Assembly: GCA_964580585.1 (NCBI GenBank)
Contig: CAZOKZ010000033.1
Coordinates: forward strand, 1 to 49,464
DNA length: 49,464 nt
From: CAZOKZ01 sp964580585
GTDB taxonomy: Bacteria > Sumerlaeota > Sumerlaeia > SLMS01 > JAHLLQ01
Direction: 5' to 3'
Below are positions 48,982-49,464 of this stretch, piece by piece (position 1 is the stretch's first letter; each line of letters opens with the position of its first letter). Position numbers and translations under genes: made by a program. A model generated the notes under the pieces. That model saw only the letters and a program-made list of their open reading frames with translations. It was not told the DNA's origin and did no database searches.

Positions 48982-49464
48982 GTGTCACCTAGCCTTCTGC
49001 TTCACGGGGTACCTGGCTATGATACCTTTTCTGTGTCACCGGAAGCCCCGACTTTTGTGTCGGGAAATAAAGTGGCGGAAAACTCACTGCCGCCGTGGGG
49101 AATGGCTGATGGATAGATCGAATCGGGTGCAAAAGTCAAAACATTTTTTGGCCTCCAATTGAAAAAAGTGAAAATATGAATAAAAAATTTATGGCCATAT
49201 GCCACGTAGTATTGACGGGGTATTTTGCCAAATACAGTATTGATAATAAATGACTTAAGTGCTGAATATGGGCTTTGGCTGATCGGGGTGTATTTTTGAA
49301 AATCGCTAAGTTGCCCTGTAATAACGCACTGGTATATTTTATGTCATATTTTTGAAAAACTGATAATTTGGTTTTGAGGGTCGGTTTGATCAATCGATTT
49401 ACCTTGTTGCGTTTGTTGGACTTGAGATTTTGGACGGATGTTCACTACCCCGGGGGGAGGGAGG
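48982..49464. other. A+T-rich region upstream of the second amylase gene
   Basis: About 480 bp up to the window edge with no gene that I can support. On the minus strand it begins with the amylase leader, including hairpin CCCGAC-TTTTGT-GTCGGG near 49047-49065. From about 49140 to 49340 the sequence is markedly A+T-rich and contains the palindromes AATACAGTATT (49231-49241) and TATTTTGCCAAATA (49221-49234). It may include operator sites. It ends in a G-rich run. Confidence 0.4.
49111..49139 (-). promoter_or_regulatory. Possible sigma-70-type promoter of the second amylase gene
   Basis: On the minus strand TTGACT (-35-like) is followed after 17 bases by CTATCC (weak -10-like), about 130 bases before the amylase start. 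The -35 is good and the -10 poor, so this is tentative. Confidence 0.25.

Noticed and set aside
48043..49116. Plus-strand open frame opposite the second amylase, with a similar one opposite the first
   Set aside because: The Arg/Val/Ala-rich products mirror each other because the amylase genes are paralogues. The amylase frames contain all catalytic motifs.
49136..49393. A short minus-strand open frame near the right edge
   Set aside because: It lies in A+T-rich sequence, has no ribosome binding site and its product is low-complexity with no domain.

Overview
The window reads as ordinary bacterial chromosome from a Gram-negative, probably heterotrophic and possibly uncultivated organism. Coding density is high, many starts have purine-rich Shine-Dalgarno sites, and strong GC-rich hairpins close several transcripts. 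Lipoprotein signal peptides, a BamE/SmpA-like protein and a LolD-like ATPase suggest an outer membrane. A REP-associated (RAYT-type) transposase with intergenic hairpin repeats, many secreted proteins without a recognisable family, and starch-directed genes fit the large-genome environmental phyla (PVC group, Hydrogenedentota, Sumerlaeota and similar). I cannot place it more precisely without a search. No rRNA, prophage, CRISPR array or origin was seen.

Layout. 1-8.2 kb holds core metabolism: the likely tail of ilvB, ilvN, an L-lactate dehydrogenase, a STAS-domain protein, an MsmX/UgpC-type sugar-importer ATPase and an orphan sucD. This is interrupted at 4.0-7.1 kb by an accessory patch with a frameshifted gene, a 1,047-bp RAYT element array bounded by 47-nt inverted repeats, a nucleotidyltransferase, a small lipoprotein and a degenerate aspartic-protease-like gene. 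8.3-17.3 kb carries envelope genes: a CBM6-like lipoprotein, a TlpA-like thioredoxin, a VanZ-like protein, a 922-residue secreted protein with an exact 86-residue repeat, and a triple-PAS hybrid histidine kinase. A tRNA-Leu(UAA) sits at 17.5 kb.

17.7-27.9 kb is rich in small conserved modules: a BNR-propeller/MoaD-like pair, a translationally coupled pair whose second member looks HEPN-like, a Na/Pi cotransporter, a coupled pair of nucleotidyltransferases, and a three-gene operon (C39-like peptidase, RimK-type ATP-grasp ligase, GCS2-type carboxylate-amine ligase). That operon is the best candidate here for an undescribed biosynthetic system. 28.1-31.3 kb is one large secreted protein that joins two propeller or repeat types at a visible change of base composition.

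31.4-45.6 kb mixes transport, signalling and envelope glycan genes: a LolD-like ATPase, an HPt protein, an MBL-fold phosphodiesterase, two polytopic GT39-like proteins, a processive GT2, a Cys-rich redoxin, a gamma carbonic anhydrase-like protein, a LacI regulator, a TRIC-type channel, a rhodanese and a degenerate receiver-like protein. 45.7-49.0 kb holds two tandem, closely similar secreted GH13 alpha-amylases, each followed by its own strong terminator. With the sugar-importer ATPase and the LacI regulator they suggest use of extracellular alpha-glucan, although no linkage between these loci can be shown from the sequence.
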